Source of the DNA: Dasytiphilus stammeri_K
GTDB taxonomy: Bacteria > Pseudomonadota > Gammaproteobacteria > Enterobacterales > Enterobacteriaceae
Assembly (NCBI GenBank): GCA_041944835.1
Contig: CP145879.1
Span: 62,001 to 126,000, forward strand
Direction of reading: 5' to 3'
DNA: 64,000 nucleotides
In this document: positions 40,006 to 48,358 of the stretch, piece by piece
Layout: the number at the start of each line of letters is the position of its first letter
How positions within the stretch are numbered: position 1 is the first letter of the stretch
The notes under the pieces: generated by a model
Seen by the model: the letters and a program-made list of their open reading frames with translations, nothing else
Told to the model about the DNA's origin: nothing
Database searches by the model: none
Translations under genes and position numbers: made by a program

Positions 40006-40908
40006 GTGCACCGTACGGACTTAAATTTACTAATAGTTTTAGATATGTTACTAGAAGTATCTAGTGTAAGTAAAACTGCTAGAAAACTTAACGTCACACC
40101 CCCTGCTATCAGTAAATCTTTAAATAAAATTCGAGAGGCTTTTCAAGATCAAATTTTAGTACGTTCTGGATCGAAATTAATGTTAACTCCTCTAGCTTTT
40201 CAACTTAAGCCACAGATTAGAAAAATCATTAATGATATAAAAAGTATATTCTATCAAAATCTTTCTTTTAGAGTAGGTGAACAATCTCTATCATTTAACA
40301 TAGTATCAAATGACATTTTGATTTCAATCTTAAGCTACCATTTCATTAGTAAAATAAAACCCGGGGAACCTAATGTTTTAATGGAATTTAAATATGATAA
40401 TTTATCTGAAAGTTTTTTACGGAAAGAAAATCTAGATTTATATATAGGTGAATCACGAGATCTAAGTCCAGAAATAAAAATTAGAACAGTGTATCGTGAT
40501 AACTGTTTAATTATTGCTAATACGCAACATGAAATACTAAAAAAGAGCAAAAACCTCGACAATTTGAGCAATTATAATTTCATAAGCACCAAAGGACAAA
40601 TAAATACTATTATTGATCAAATTTTTCTTGATCAAGGCTATCAACGAAAAATAATTAGTATTAATCCTAGTTATTTTTCTACTCTTGAAACTATAATAAA
40701 TACCAATTGTCTAGCTGTCATACCAATCTCTTTTTTTCATATCATAACTCGACTAAGACTTGAAATAGCTGCTTTTCAACCTGAAATAAATTTACCAAAA
40801 ATTAGTATAATACAGGCATGGCATCCAAGAAATGATAATTCTCCGGCTCATAAATGGCTAAGAGATTACACGCTAAATGTTTTTAAAAGCAAGCTAATTA
40901 CCCAATAA
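40006..40908 (+). CDS. LysR-family transcriptional regulator
   Basis: 300 residues, GTG start with a strong ribosome site (GGAGGGT at 39994-40000). The N-terminal winged helix-turn-helix (about 5-65) starts RTDLNLLIVLDMLLE and contains SKTARKLNVTPPAISKSLNKI. The substrate-binding half follows and ends in WHPRNDNSPAHKWLRDY, a pattern of the LeuO/NodD/SyrM side of the family. LeuO itself is not supported: the long N-terminal extension of LeuO is absent and neighbours differ. Targets unknown; no divergently transcribed partner gene is present, since radA upstream reads in the same direction. Confidence 0.85.
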   Translation: MHRTDLNLLIVLDMLLEVSSVSKTARKLNVTPPAISKSLNKIREAFQDQILVRSGSKLMLTPLAFQLKPQIRKIINDIKSIFYQNLSFRVGEQSLSFNIVSNDILISILSYHFISKIKPGEPNVLMEFKYDNLSESFLRKENLDLYIGESRDLSPEIKIRTVYRDNCLIIANTQHEILKKSKNLDNLSNYNFISTKGQINTIIDQIFLDQGYQRKIISINPSYFSTLETIINTNCLAVIPISFFHIITRLRLEIAAFQPEINLPKISIIQAWHPRNDNSPAHKWLRDYTLNVFKSKLITQ

Positions 40909-40936
40909 TATGAATATAAATTATTTATATTAAATA

Positions 40937-41884
40937 TTATAACCATTTTCTATATTTAAAATATGCATATGGAGCAATTCCAGTAAGAATCATAAATATC
41001 AGAGCTAAAGGATAACCAAAAGTCCATTTAAGTTCTGGCATTAATTTAAAATTCATACCATAACTTGAAGCTACTAAGGTTGGTGGTAGAAAAATAACTG
41101 AAACTACCGAAAAAATTTTTATTATTCTATTTTGTTCAATATTAATAAATCCCATAGCAGCTTGCATTAAAAAATTCACTTTTTGAATTAAAGATTCATT
41201 ATGAGGTAATAAAGATTCTATATCCCGCAATATTTCTCGCGCCGGTTCTAATTGTTTAATTGGTAAACGATCTTTTCGTACTAAAAAGTTTAGTGCTCTT
41301 TGAGTATCCATTAAACATAAACGAACCTTCCAAACAATATCTTCTAATTCAGCTAATGTGGATAGAGCTTCGTTACATTGATCATCTTGATGGCCTTCCA
41401 TAATTACACGGCTTAGTTTTTCTAGATCAGAATAAATGCTTTCAATTTCATCTGCTAATTGTTCTATTTTTGTTTCAAATAGATCTAACATTATTTCAAA
41501 AGCACTTCCATCCAGCCAAAAAAATTGACTACGTGCACGCATACGAAACAGTCTAAAAGCTGGAAATTCTCGATCTCGTAAGGTATATAATCTTCCCTGA
41601 CGGATAGTAAAGGCAACCGTAGCATTTCCTGCATGATCTTCAGCATCTTCATAAAAGAAAAAAGAATGAATATGTAATCCATCTTTATCTTCAAAAAAAC
41701 GAGCCGAAGCCTCTATATCTTCCAACTCTGGACGTGTAGCTAAACTTTGTCCTAATATTTTCTGTACTTGTGCGCGTTCATTTAATTCTGGCTTAATTAG
41801 ATCGACCCAAATAGAATTAGCTAAATCTTCTTCTAGCTCAATACGTGTTAAAAGATTATCACTTAGTTTATATGCATTCAGCAT
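40937..41884 (-). CDS. corA: Magnesium transporter CorA
   Basis: Pentameric Mg2+/Co2+/Ni2+ channel of the inner membrane. 315 residues (E. coli 316), very similar throughout. Soluble funnel domain with long helices, then two C-terminal transmembrane segments flanking the signature YGMNF (about 273-277), ending in YFKYRKWL. Convergent with the LysR gene across 28 bp of AT-rich sequence. Likely the main magnesium entry route of the cell. Confidence 0.98.
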   Translation of the reverse strand: MLNAYKLSDNLLTRIELEEDLANSIWVDLIKPELNERAQVQKILGQSLATRPELEDIEASARFFEDKDGLHIHSFFFYEDAEDHAGNATVAFTIRQGRLYTLRDREFPAFRLFRMRARSQFFWLDGSAFEIMLDLFETKIEQLADEIESIYSDLEKLSRVIMEGHQDDQCNEALSTLAELEDIVWKVRLCLMDTQRALNFLVRKDRLPIKQLEPAREILRDIESLLPHNESLIQKVNFLMQAAMGFINIEQNRIIKIFSVVSVIFLPPTLVASSYGMNFKLMPELKWTFGYPLALIFMILTGIAPYAYFKYRKWL

Positions 41885-42010
41885 AATAAAAATCTCAAAA
41901 TACTTTTATATATTTAAATAGATTAACAAAATCTAAATAAAAATTACATTTTTTAATATCATTTCCCTAATTTTTAGATAATTTAAATAAATATATTAAA
42001 CTAAACTGAA

Positions 42011-42037
42011 TAAAAATGCGGACCTTCCATGTCCGCA
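42011..42037 (-). terminator. Intrinsic terminator after the ysnF-type gene
   Basis: Minus-strand TGCGGAC, a 7-base loop, GTCCGCA and then TTTTTA: a 7 bp GC-rich hairpin followed by a T run, about 50 bases downstream of the stop codon of the gene at 42087-42905. It is among the few clear intrinsic terminators in the window. Confidence 0.8.
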
Positions 42038-42086
42038 AACCATCTTAGATAGAGATTAGATTTAATCTCCATCAATGCAATAATTA

Positions 42087-42905
42087 TTAACATTTATCTT
42101 TGTCTGATAACTGATCATTATCATGTTCAATTTTTACTTCCTGTTTGCGCACAGTATCATGAACTTTCTGTATACGATCTCTTCCTTCCTTACGCACAAT
42201 TATTTCTTCAACAATATGGGCAGTTTTATTAATAACTGGTTGTTCTCTAGTTTCAGTAATTTCTACGACACTATCCGACCAATCAAGTTTATTTGGGCAT
42301 TGATTTTTATTAATAGAACGTCTAAAAATAGCCGCATGTTCTTCATGAAGAGGTACTTCAACTTCAACATCTTTTTCAGTTACAAAACGTCTAACTCGTG
42401 TAGAACCTTCTTTAACAATTTTCTTACCAATTTCTAATTGCTCTTCTGCTAATTGTATAATTTCCTCAGAATTATTTTTATTTGAAATAGATTCATCCGG
42501 ATGTTTTTCGAAAAATTCGCATTCAGATTCAGCATTTTTATATTTAGGTTGACTATCATTTTTTTCATTACATCCATAAGTTTCCGACACATCAACCACT
42601 TTTTGATGAGCATTAAGAATACTTAGAGCTCTAGGAGTATCTTCTTCATTAGTACGCAAAATTAAAATAACTCCTCCGGTTTCTACTGCCTGAGCATACA
42701 CTTTAGATTCTTCTTCGGTTAAACTCTTCCCGAATAAACGTTGCCAAATCTCATGTTGATGAGATAAAATATTTGCTGATCTTAACTGATCCTCATCAAT
42801 TAAACTAATATCATCTATACTAAAACCGGCTGTTAATAAGTTATTTTTTGCCGATTGAGCATGTTCCGCATTATCAAATAACGTAACTATTTTTTCATAG
42901 CTCAT
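42087..42905 (-). CDS. YsnF/AvaK-domain (DUF2382) stress protein
   Basis: 272 residues. The N-terminal part (1-105) resembles the general-stress GsiB/YflT-like fold (KIVTLFDNAEHAQSAKNNLL). A charged, disordered-looking linker (about 108-147) follows, and then a DUF2382/YsnF domain (about 148-262), recognisable from LAEEQLEIGKKIV, VRRFVTEKDVEVEVPLHEEH and IVEEIIVRKE. Such proteins are linked to general stress in other bacteria, with no known biochemistry. It follows the OmpA-like gene after 35 bp, with a good AGAGGA ribosome site, and ends at an intrinsic terminator. Not an E. coli K-12 gene; its survival in a reduced genome is notable. Confidence 0.85.
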   Translation of the reverse strand: MSYEKIVTLFDNAEHAQSAKNNLLTAGFSIDDISLIDEDQLRSANILSHQHEIWQRLFGKSLTEEESKVYAQAVETGGVILILRTNEEDTPRALSILNAHQKVVDVSETYGCNEKNDSQPKYKNAESECEFFEKHPDESISNKNNSEEIIQLAEEQLEIGKKIVKEGSTRVRRFVTEKDVEVEVPLHEEHAAIFRRSINKNQCPNKLDWSDSVVEITETREQPVINKTAHIVEEIIVRKEGRDRIQKVHDTVRKQEVKIEHDNDQLSDKDKC

Positions 42906-42940
42906 TATGAAATCCTCTTAAATAACATTTAATCTAAATT

Positions 42941-43615
42941 TTATGAATTAATTTGTTTTTCTATTATCCTGATAGATACTCGCCGATTTTTTGCACGTCC
43001 TTCTTCAGTATCATTAGAAGCTATAGGATGTTTTTCACCATAACCTTCTGCAACTAAACGTTCTGATGGAATATTTAATTTGATTAACTCTTTTTTAATT
43101 CCTTCAGCTCGTGCTTGGGATAATATTTGATTCTGTTCTATACTACCTATACTATCCGTATAACCACCTATCTTAATTTTTACATTTGGATAGGCTTTTA
43201 ATATAGCAGCAATATTATTAAGTTGCATTTTTGCATCTATTTGAGGATTCTTCTCACCGCTTTCAAAAAATATTCGATCCAAATCAAACCACATATGATT
43301 CGAAGATATGTTCCATGGATTTTTAATAAATGAGAGAAGTTTCATTTCAACAGTGTCATCACCTATGTTAATAGATGCACCATTAGGTAAAATGATGTTA
43401 GTAGTATTGGTTGTAAATATAGAGGTGTCTGATGAGGATGTAGGAATATTATGCTGATTATATTGCTTTTTATCTGAATGATGAAAATACCATAATATCA
43501 TTAAGATTAATATTAATAAAGGTATTAACCACCAAAATAAATTTTTACGTTGTTTTATTATCTCTTGTGCTAGAATGGGATTACAATTTTTTTTATTTCT
43601 ATTATTAGGTAACAT
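42941..43615 (-). CDS. OmpA-family peptidoglycan-binding protein, inner-membrane anchored
   Basis: 224 residues. A basic N terminus precedes a single transmembrane helix (about 27-43), then a low-complexity Ser/Thr/Asn linker and a C-terminal OmpA-like domain (about 105-220). The peptidoglycan-binding signature is complete, with GGYTDSIGSIEQN (Asp154) and GRAKNRRVSIRI (Arg211/212). No signal-peptidase site is evident, so it should be tethered to the inner membrane facing the wall. It starts an operon with the YsnF-type gene downstream. Recognisable as the family but not as a named E. coli protein. Confidence 0.85.
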   Translation of the reverse strand: MLPNNRNKKNCNPILAQEIIKQRKNLFWWLIPLLILILMILWYFHHSDKKQYNQHNIPTSSSDTSIFTTNTTNIILPNGASINIGDDTVEMKLLSFIKNPWNISSNHMWFDLDRIFFESGEKNPQIDAKMQLNNIAAILKAYPNVKIKIGGYTDSIGSIEQNQILSQARAEGIKKELIKLNIPSERLVAEGYGEKHPIASNDTEEGRAKNRRVSIRIIEKQINS

Positions 43616-43756
43616 ACCTATACCTCTTTTATTTAAATCAATTAATTACAACTATAGTTTTTTTTTAAAAAAATGCCACTTAGAAAAAGTATAGAATAAT
43701 TAATCTAAAAAAAAGAAAAGTATAAAAACTATAGAAACAAAATTATTATAAGATAA

Positions 43757-43833
43757 TGGTCGGCGAGAGAGGATTTGAACCTCCGACCAACTGGTCCCAA
43801 ACCAGTTGCGCTACCAAACTGCGCTACTCGCCG
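43757..43833 (-). tRNA. tRNA-Pro (TGG)
   Basis: Acceptor CGGCGAG pairs with CTCGCCG, anticodon loop TTTGGGA gives TGG, discriminator A, and CCA is encoded (complement of 43757-43759). Last gene of the Arg-His-Leu-Pro operon, equivalent to E. coli proM. Confidence 0.96.
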
Positions 43834-43840
43834 AATCAAG

Positions 43841-43933
43841 TGCAAAGAGAGGGATTTGAACCCTCACATCCATTATTTTATTAGGATTCTAGCTTCTGAA
43901 ACTAGTGCGTCTACCATATTCCGCCATCTTTGC
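43841..43933 (-). tRNA. tRNA-Leu (CAG)
   Basis: Class II tRNA with a long variable arm. Acceptor GCAAAGA pairs with TCTTTGC; the anticodon stem CTAGT/GCTAG frames CAG. CCA is not encoded. Equivalent to E. coli leuT; only 7 bases separate it from tRNA-Pro. Confidence 0.95.
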
Positions 43934-43945
43934 TAATAAAAAATC

Positions 43946-44022
43946 TGGGGTGGCTAATGGGATTTGAACCCATGACTACTGGAACCACAATCCAGGGCTC
44001 TACCAACTGAGCTATAGCCACC
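43946..44022 (-). tRNA. tRNA-His (GTG)
   Basis: Carries the extra G at position -1 that pairs with C73, as required for His identity. Anticodon GTG; CCA encoded (complement of 43946-43948). Equivalent to E. coli hisR. Confidence 0.96.
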
Positions 44023-44055
44023 ACTAATTACTATATATATATAGTAGTAGTTACT

Positions 44056-44129
44056 CGCACCCGACAGGATTCGAACCTGAGACCCCTGCCTCCGGAGGGC
44101 AGTGCTCTATCCAACTGAGCTACGGGCGC
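44056..44129 (-). tRNA. tRNA-Arg (CCG)
   Basis: First gene of the operon. Acceptor GCGCCCG pairs with CGGGTGC through one G-U pair, anticodon CCG, discriminator G, no encoded CCA. Equivalent to E. coli argX. No confident promoter is visible in the 75 bp between it and rho. Confidence 0.95.
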
Positions 44130-44204
44130 TACTTACTTACTACGCTAATGTAAAACTGATTAATACTACGAATTTGCTTCAATACTGTCTAGTAATTTTC
44201 AAAA

Positions 44205-45467
44205 TTAATATCGTTGTTTCATCATACGGAAGAATTCATCATTAGTTTTGGTCATTGATAGTTTACTTATAAGGAATTCCATTGCGTCAATTTCATTCAT
44301 TGGATGTAAAATTTTTCTTAATATCCACATTTTTTGAAGTTCCTCTGGTGAGGTAAGTAATTCTTCTCTACGTGTTCCTGAACGATTATAATCAATCGCC
44401 GGAAAAACTCTTTTTTCGGCAATTTTTCTGGCTAAATGTAATTCCATATTACCAGTACCCTTAAATTCTTCGAAGATTACTTCATCCATTTTTGAACCAG
44501 TATCAATCAAAGCCGTTGCTATAATTGTTAAACTACCACCTTCTTCTACATTTCGAGCTGCCCCGAAAAATCTTTTGGGTCTATGGAGAGCCTGAGCATC
44601 TACTCCTCCAGTTAATACTTTTCCTGAAGAAGGTACCACTGTATTATAAGCTCTAGCTAAACGTGTTATTGAATCTAATAAAATAATAACATCTTTTTTA
44701 TGTTCAACTAAACGCTTGGCTTTTTCTATTACCATTTCAGAAATTTGAACATGTCGTGTAGCCGGTTCATCAAACGTAGAAGCCATGACATCTCCTTTTA
44801 CCAATCGATGCATTTCTGTAACTTCTTCAGGACGTTCATCAATCAGTAATACCATTAGAAAACAATCTTGATAACTACAAGAGATACTTCGTGCAATATT
44901 TTGCAGAAGCACAGTTTTACCCGCTTTTGGAGGTGCTACAATTAAAGCTCTTTGTCCACGTCCGATGGGTGATGCCAGATCTAATACTCTACAAGTTAAA
45001 TCTTCTGGAGAACCATTACCCCTTTCCATGCGTAATCTTTTTTTTGCATGCACTGGTGTTAAGTTTTCAAATAATATTTTATTATGGGTATTTGCTGGAT
45101 TATCATAATTGACGGTATTTACTTTTAAAAGCGCGAAATAACGTTCTCCTTCTTTTGGAGGACGAATTTTTCCAAAAATTGTGTCTCCTGTACGAAGACT
45201 AAATCGTCTCACTTGACTAGGAGATACATAAATATCATCTGGTCCGGCTAGATATGAATAATTTACAGATCGCAAAAAACCAAAACCTTCATGTAAAATT
45301 TCTAGCACTCCATCACCAAATATATCTGCACCATTTTTTGCATGGCGTTTAAGAATGGAAAAAATAATATCCTGTCTGCGTACACGTGCTAGATTTTCTA
45401 GCCCCATACTTTCACCTAAAATAACTAGTTCAGAGACCGATTTCTTTTTTAATTCGGTAAGATTCAT
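44205..45467 (-). CDS. rho: Transcription termination factor Rho
   Basis: Hexameric RNA helicase that ends transcription. 420 residues (E. coli 419). The N-terminal helical bundle (MNLTELKKKSVSEL), the RNA-binding GFGFLRS motif at about 61-67, P-loop PPKAGKTVLL at 179-188, and the C-terminal ATPase core to MKQRY are conserved. Since few intrinsic terminators are visible in this window, Rho may carry much of the termination load. The 215 bp upstream (45468-45682) contain no recognisable gene, only a short open frame starting near 45678 that I do not support. Confidence 0.98.
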   Translation of the reverse strand: MNLTELKKKSVSELVILGESMGLENLARVRRQDIIFSILKRHAKNGADIFGDGVLEILHEGFGFLRSVNYSYLAGPDDIYVSPSQVRRFSLRTGDTIFGKIRPPKEGERYFALLKVNTVNYDNPANTHNKILFENLTPVHAKKRLRMERGNGSPEDLTCRVLDLASPIGRGQRALIVAPPKAGKTVLLQNIARSISCSYQDCFLMVLLIDERPEEVTEMHRLVKGDVMASTFDEPATRHVQISEMVIEKAKRLVEHKKDVIILLDSITRLARAYNTVVPSSGKVLTGGVDAQALHRPKRFFGAARNVEEGGSLTIIATALIDTGSKMDEVIFEEFKGTGNMELHLARKIAEKRVFPAIDYNRSGTRREELLTSPEELQKMWILRKILHPMNEIDAMEFLISKLSMTKTNDEFFRMMKQRY

Positions 45468-45682
45468 AATGGTGGGTTCTTTATCTTTAAAGTTACGGAA
45501 TAATAAATAATAAAATTTATTTATATTGTATAAATAAGGACTTCTAATGTTATCCGGTATATTTCATCAATATTCATTAATAATTCTATTATTGAAATAA
45601 TTTAATAAACATTTCGGCAAAGCAATAAATATCTTCATCCGGTCTATGTATGCATCTTCTACTAAATATTTTTTCATACTAA

Positions 45683-46018
45683 CTACTCTTCTACTAAGAT
45701 TGGAGCTAAAAAATCTTTTATTTGTCCTTTAGATAAACTACCCACTTTGCTAGCCACTACTTTACCTTTTTTAAACACTAATAAAGTTGGAATTCCACGA
45801 ATGCCATATTTTTGAGCTGTAATAGGATTATTATCTACATTTAATTTAGCTACATTAAGCTTACCGAAATATTCTTCAGCTATTTCGTCTAAAATCGGTG
45901 CAAGTACTTTACAAGGTCCACACCATTCTGCCCAAAAATCAACCAGTGTCACTCCATCTCGTTTTAATATATAATCATCAAAAAGATTATCATCTAAACG
46001 AAAAATTTTCTCGCTCAT
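45683..46018 (-). CDS. trxA: Thioredoxin 1
   Basis: General disulfide reductase. 111 residues (E. coli 109). Redox-active WCGPC with C33 and C36, cis-proline loop GIRGIPTLLVF, and lysine-rich C-terminal half all fit. It precedes rho in the same direction, as in E. coli; rhlB on the other side has been lost. Confidence 0.97.
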   Translation of the reverse strand: MSEKIFRLDDNLFDDYILKRDGVTLVDFWAEWCGPCKVLAPILDEIAEEYFGKLNVAKLNVDNNPITAQKYGIRGIPTLLVFKKGKVVASKVGSLSKGQIKDFLAPILVEE

Positions 46019-46591
46019 ATTCTTATACTCCAGAAAGATTAGTTAATGTGAATCCATGATTTATCAATAAATCAGGTATTGTTTATATACATAAAAATAT
46101 ATCTAAATAAAACTGCAAACAAAAATTATATATAACGAACAATTTTGGATAGTTATGAAATACACTAAATTAGTAGTAGCTATCTTTTAGTTTTACTTGT
46201 CACTTATAACTTTATTATTATACGTAGATAAGTAATAATTATTATATTATGTTATATGATTTAATCAACTCTCTAATTTGATGATTGTTATACAACACTA
46301 TTAAGTAATAATAAAGAACTTTTTCATACCTACTTTTTTTAACCTCAAATATAAAGCATTAAGAGATTTTCTGCAAAACCTATTTCTATTTAATTATAAT
46401 TATGTCTATGTTGACTTATATGGGCTTATATATAACATTTTCAATGTTAAATAAAAATTTTTAGTAAAAAAATCCATCATTTAAAAATTAATGGTATGAA
46501 AAATTTTTGCACTCATTAGTTATGAACATAAGAAGATATTTTAAATAAAGTAAAGATAAAAATTTTTAAAATTTAATTATTGGAGAACGTT
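46019..46591. other. 573 bp spacer without a recognisable gene
   Basis: AT-rich divergent region between trxA (minus) and hdfR (plus). No open frame of family-like character, tRNA or clear repeat is visible. A TTGACT at 46411-46416 followed by AT-rich TATATAAC-type sequence at about 46426-46436 could be a plus-strand promoter, but the spacing is not ideal. In E. coli the genes ilvC, ilvY, rep, gppA and rhlB lie in this direction, so the spacer may be decayed gene remains. Confidence 0.5.
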
Positions 46592-47419
46592 GTGGATATA
46601 GAATTACTAAAAACATTTTTAGAAGTCAGCAAAAGTAGACACTTTGGTAGAGCAGCTGAGCTACTATATATTACTCAATCCGCAGTGAGCTTTCGGATTA
46701 AACAGTTAGAAAGCAAATTAGGTGTCACCCTTTTAAATCGTCATAGAAATAATATTCATTTAACTCCTGCTGGCGAACGACTCATACCTTATGCTAATAA
46801 TTTATTAAATCTCTGGAAGGTAGCTAAAAAAGAAGTTATATATACCAAAAAAAATCATAAATTATCAATAGGAGCTAGTGCTTGTTTATGGGAGAGTTAT
46901 TTAACTTCATGGTTAAAATTAATTTATCAAAAAAAACCCGACATATACCTAGATATACGCATAGCACCACTTAATATGCTAATAAAACAATTATATGAAA
47001 ATCAATTAGATGTTTTAATTACAACGGAAGTACCTAAAATAGCTGATTTAATAAGTAAGCAGATAGGACATCTCTCACTAAAAATAGTAAAATCCTCAAA
47101 AAAAATTTTTGATCAATATAATTCTAATAAATATAATTTTATAAAAATTGACTGGGGAATAGATTTTTTTATTCATGATAATTCCCTTCAGATGTTTCCC
47201 ATATTAATAACATCCTCAGCACACTTAACACGTCACTTATTACATTTAATAAATGCTTGTGCATTATTACCTATACATTGGACTGATCTATATAAAGAAG
47301 AATTAATAGCTATATCAAATTTATCTGTTATTACTCGTCCTCTTTGTGCCATTTGGCTCCCAACTAATGATTACCAATCGGAAATCCATCAATTGCTTAA
47401 TTTAACCAAGATTTTTTGA
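46592..47419 (+). CDS. hdfR: LysR-family regulator HdfR
   Basis: 275 residues (E. coli 279). The GTG at 46592 gives MDIELLKTFLEVSKSRHFGR, as in E. coli HdfR, and has a GGAG ribosome site 6 bases upstream; the TTG at 46580 would include that site. The DNA-binding domain (SAVSFRIKQLESKLG) is highly conserved, whereas the effector half is more diverged. In E. coli HdfR represses the flagellar master operon flhDC and affects gltBD. It is convergent with tRNA-Trp, exactly as hdfR and trpT are in E. coli. Targets here are unknown. Confidence 0.92.
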   Translation: MDIELLKTFLEVSKSRHFGRAAELLYITQSAVSFRIKQLESKLGVTLLNRHRNNIHLTPAGERLIPYANNLLNLWKVAKKEVIYTKKNHKLSIGASACLWESYLTSWLKLIYQKKPDIYLDIRIAPLNMLIKQLYENQLDVLITTEVPKIADLISKQIGHLSLKIVKSSKKIFDQYNSNKYNFIKIDWGIDFFIHDNSLQMFPILITSSAHLTRHLLHLINACALLPIHWTDLYKEELIAISNLSVITRPLCAIWLPTNDYQSEIHQLLNLTKIF

Positions 47420-47446
47420 TCGTTATAGTAGTAGCTCTTCATATTG

Positions 47447-47519
47447 CAGGGGCGAAGGGATTTGAACCCCCAACCCCCGGTTTTGGAGACCGGTGCTCTA
47501 CCAATTGAACTACGCCCCT
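47447..47519 (-). tRNA. tRNA-Trp (CCA)
   Basis: Acceptor AGGGGCG pairs with CGCCCCT, anticodon loop CTCCAAA gives CCA, discriminator G, 3' CCA not encoded. It begins 3 bases after the aroE stop codon and is probably cut from the tsaC-aroE transcript, since no room for its own promoter exists outside aroE. Confidence 0.96.
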
Positions 47520-47522
47520 ATA

Positions 47523-48350
47523 TTATATATTTCCTCTCATTTCATATATCATTTTTTCAATGACATCCGTTATTGATGGTAAAACACCATGCCACAATAA
47601 AAACGAATAAGCTGCTTGAGCTACTAACATACCTATTCCATCTGCATATTTTTTTGACCCATGTTCTTGGCACCATTGTAAAAATGGAGTTAATTGCGAT
47701 TGATAAAACATATCATAGCAACTTGTCTGGCTATTAATCAAATTAATCGGCAAATCAGGTACTATTCCTTGAATACTACAGGAAGTAGCATTGATAATTA
47801 AATCAAACTTATATTTTTCTAATTTATTAAACGGTTCTGCTGAAATTATACCGTAATTTTTAAATTTATTAACTATTTTTTCAGCTTTATACCAAGTGCG
47901 ATTAGTCACTATTACTGAACAACCATAATGTAAAAGTGGATAAATTATTCCATGTGCTGCACCACCTGCACCAATAATTAAGATTCTATCCTTAGGCTGA
48001 ATAAACTGAAGTCTAGTGAGGTCATTTAATATACCAATGCCATCTGTATTATCTCCTAAAAGTTGATTATTTTCTAATTTTTTTATAGTATTTACTGATC
48101 CTGATAATAAAGCTCGATCAGTTAATCTATTGACTAAAGTATAAGCAATTTTTTTATAAGGAACAGTTATATTAGCACCTAGACCTCCACTGGAAAAAAA
48201 ATTTTGCATTTTATGCCTAAAATTCTCTTGAGAAGAAGTAATGCATCCATAAATATGATTTTGAATGTTCATCATTTGGCTAAAATAATAGTGAATACGC
48301 GGGGATTTACTATGTTTAACAGGATTGCCAAATATAGCATAATTAATCAT
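47523..48350 (-). CDS. aroE: Shikimate dehydrogenase AroE
   Basis: NADPH-dependent reduction of 3-dehydroshikimate in aromatic amino-acid synthesis. 275 residues from the ATG at 48350 (MINYAIFGNPVKHSKSP, as in E. coli); an ATG five codons upstream overlaps the tsaC stop as ATGGTAA and could be used through coupling. Shikimate-site SKSP and NxTxPxK (ANITVPYKK), the dinucleotide loop GAGGAAHG, and GMLVAQAAYSF at the C-terminal end are present. Its retention suggests the symbiont still makes chorismate. Confidence 0.95.
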   Translation of the reverse strand: MINYAIFGNPVKHSKSPRIHYYFSQMMNIQNHIYGCITSSQENFRHKMQNFFSSGGLGANITVPYKKIAYTLVNRLTDRALLSGSVNTIKKLENNQLLGDNTDGIGILNDLTRLQFIQPKDRILIIGAGGAAHGIIYPLLHYGCSVIVTNRTWYKAEKIVNKFKNYGIISAEPFNKLEKYKFDLIINATSCSIQGIVPDLPINLINSQTSCYDMFYQSQLTPFLQWCQEHGSKKYADGIGMLVAQAAYSFLLWHGVLPSITDVIEKMIYEMRGNI

Positions 48351-48358
48351 TATATTAT

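Noticed and set aside
40006..40908. Naming the LysR gene leuO
   Set aside because: The LeuO N-terminal extension and the leuABCD/ilvIH neighbourhood are missing, and similarity outside the DNA-binding domain is weak.
40909..40936. AT-only inverted repeat between the LysR gene and corA
   Set aside because: AT-rich palindromes arise by chance at this base composition.
45568..45678. Possible 36-codon frame after trxA on the minus strand
   Set aside because: No ribosome site, no recognisable family, and in AT-rich spacer; not enough to call a gene.
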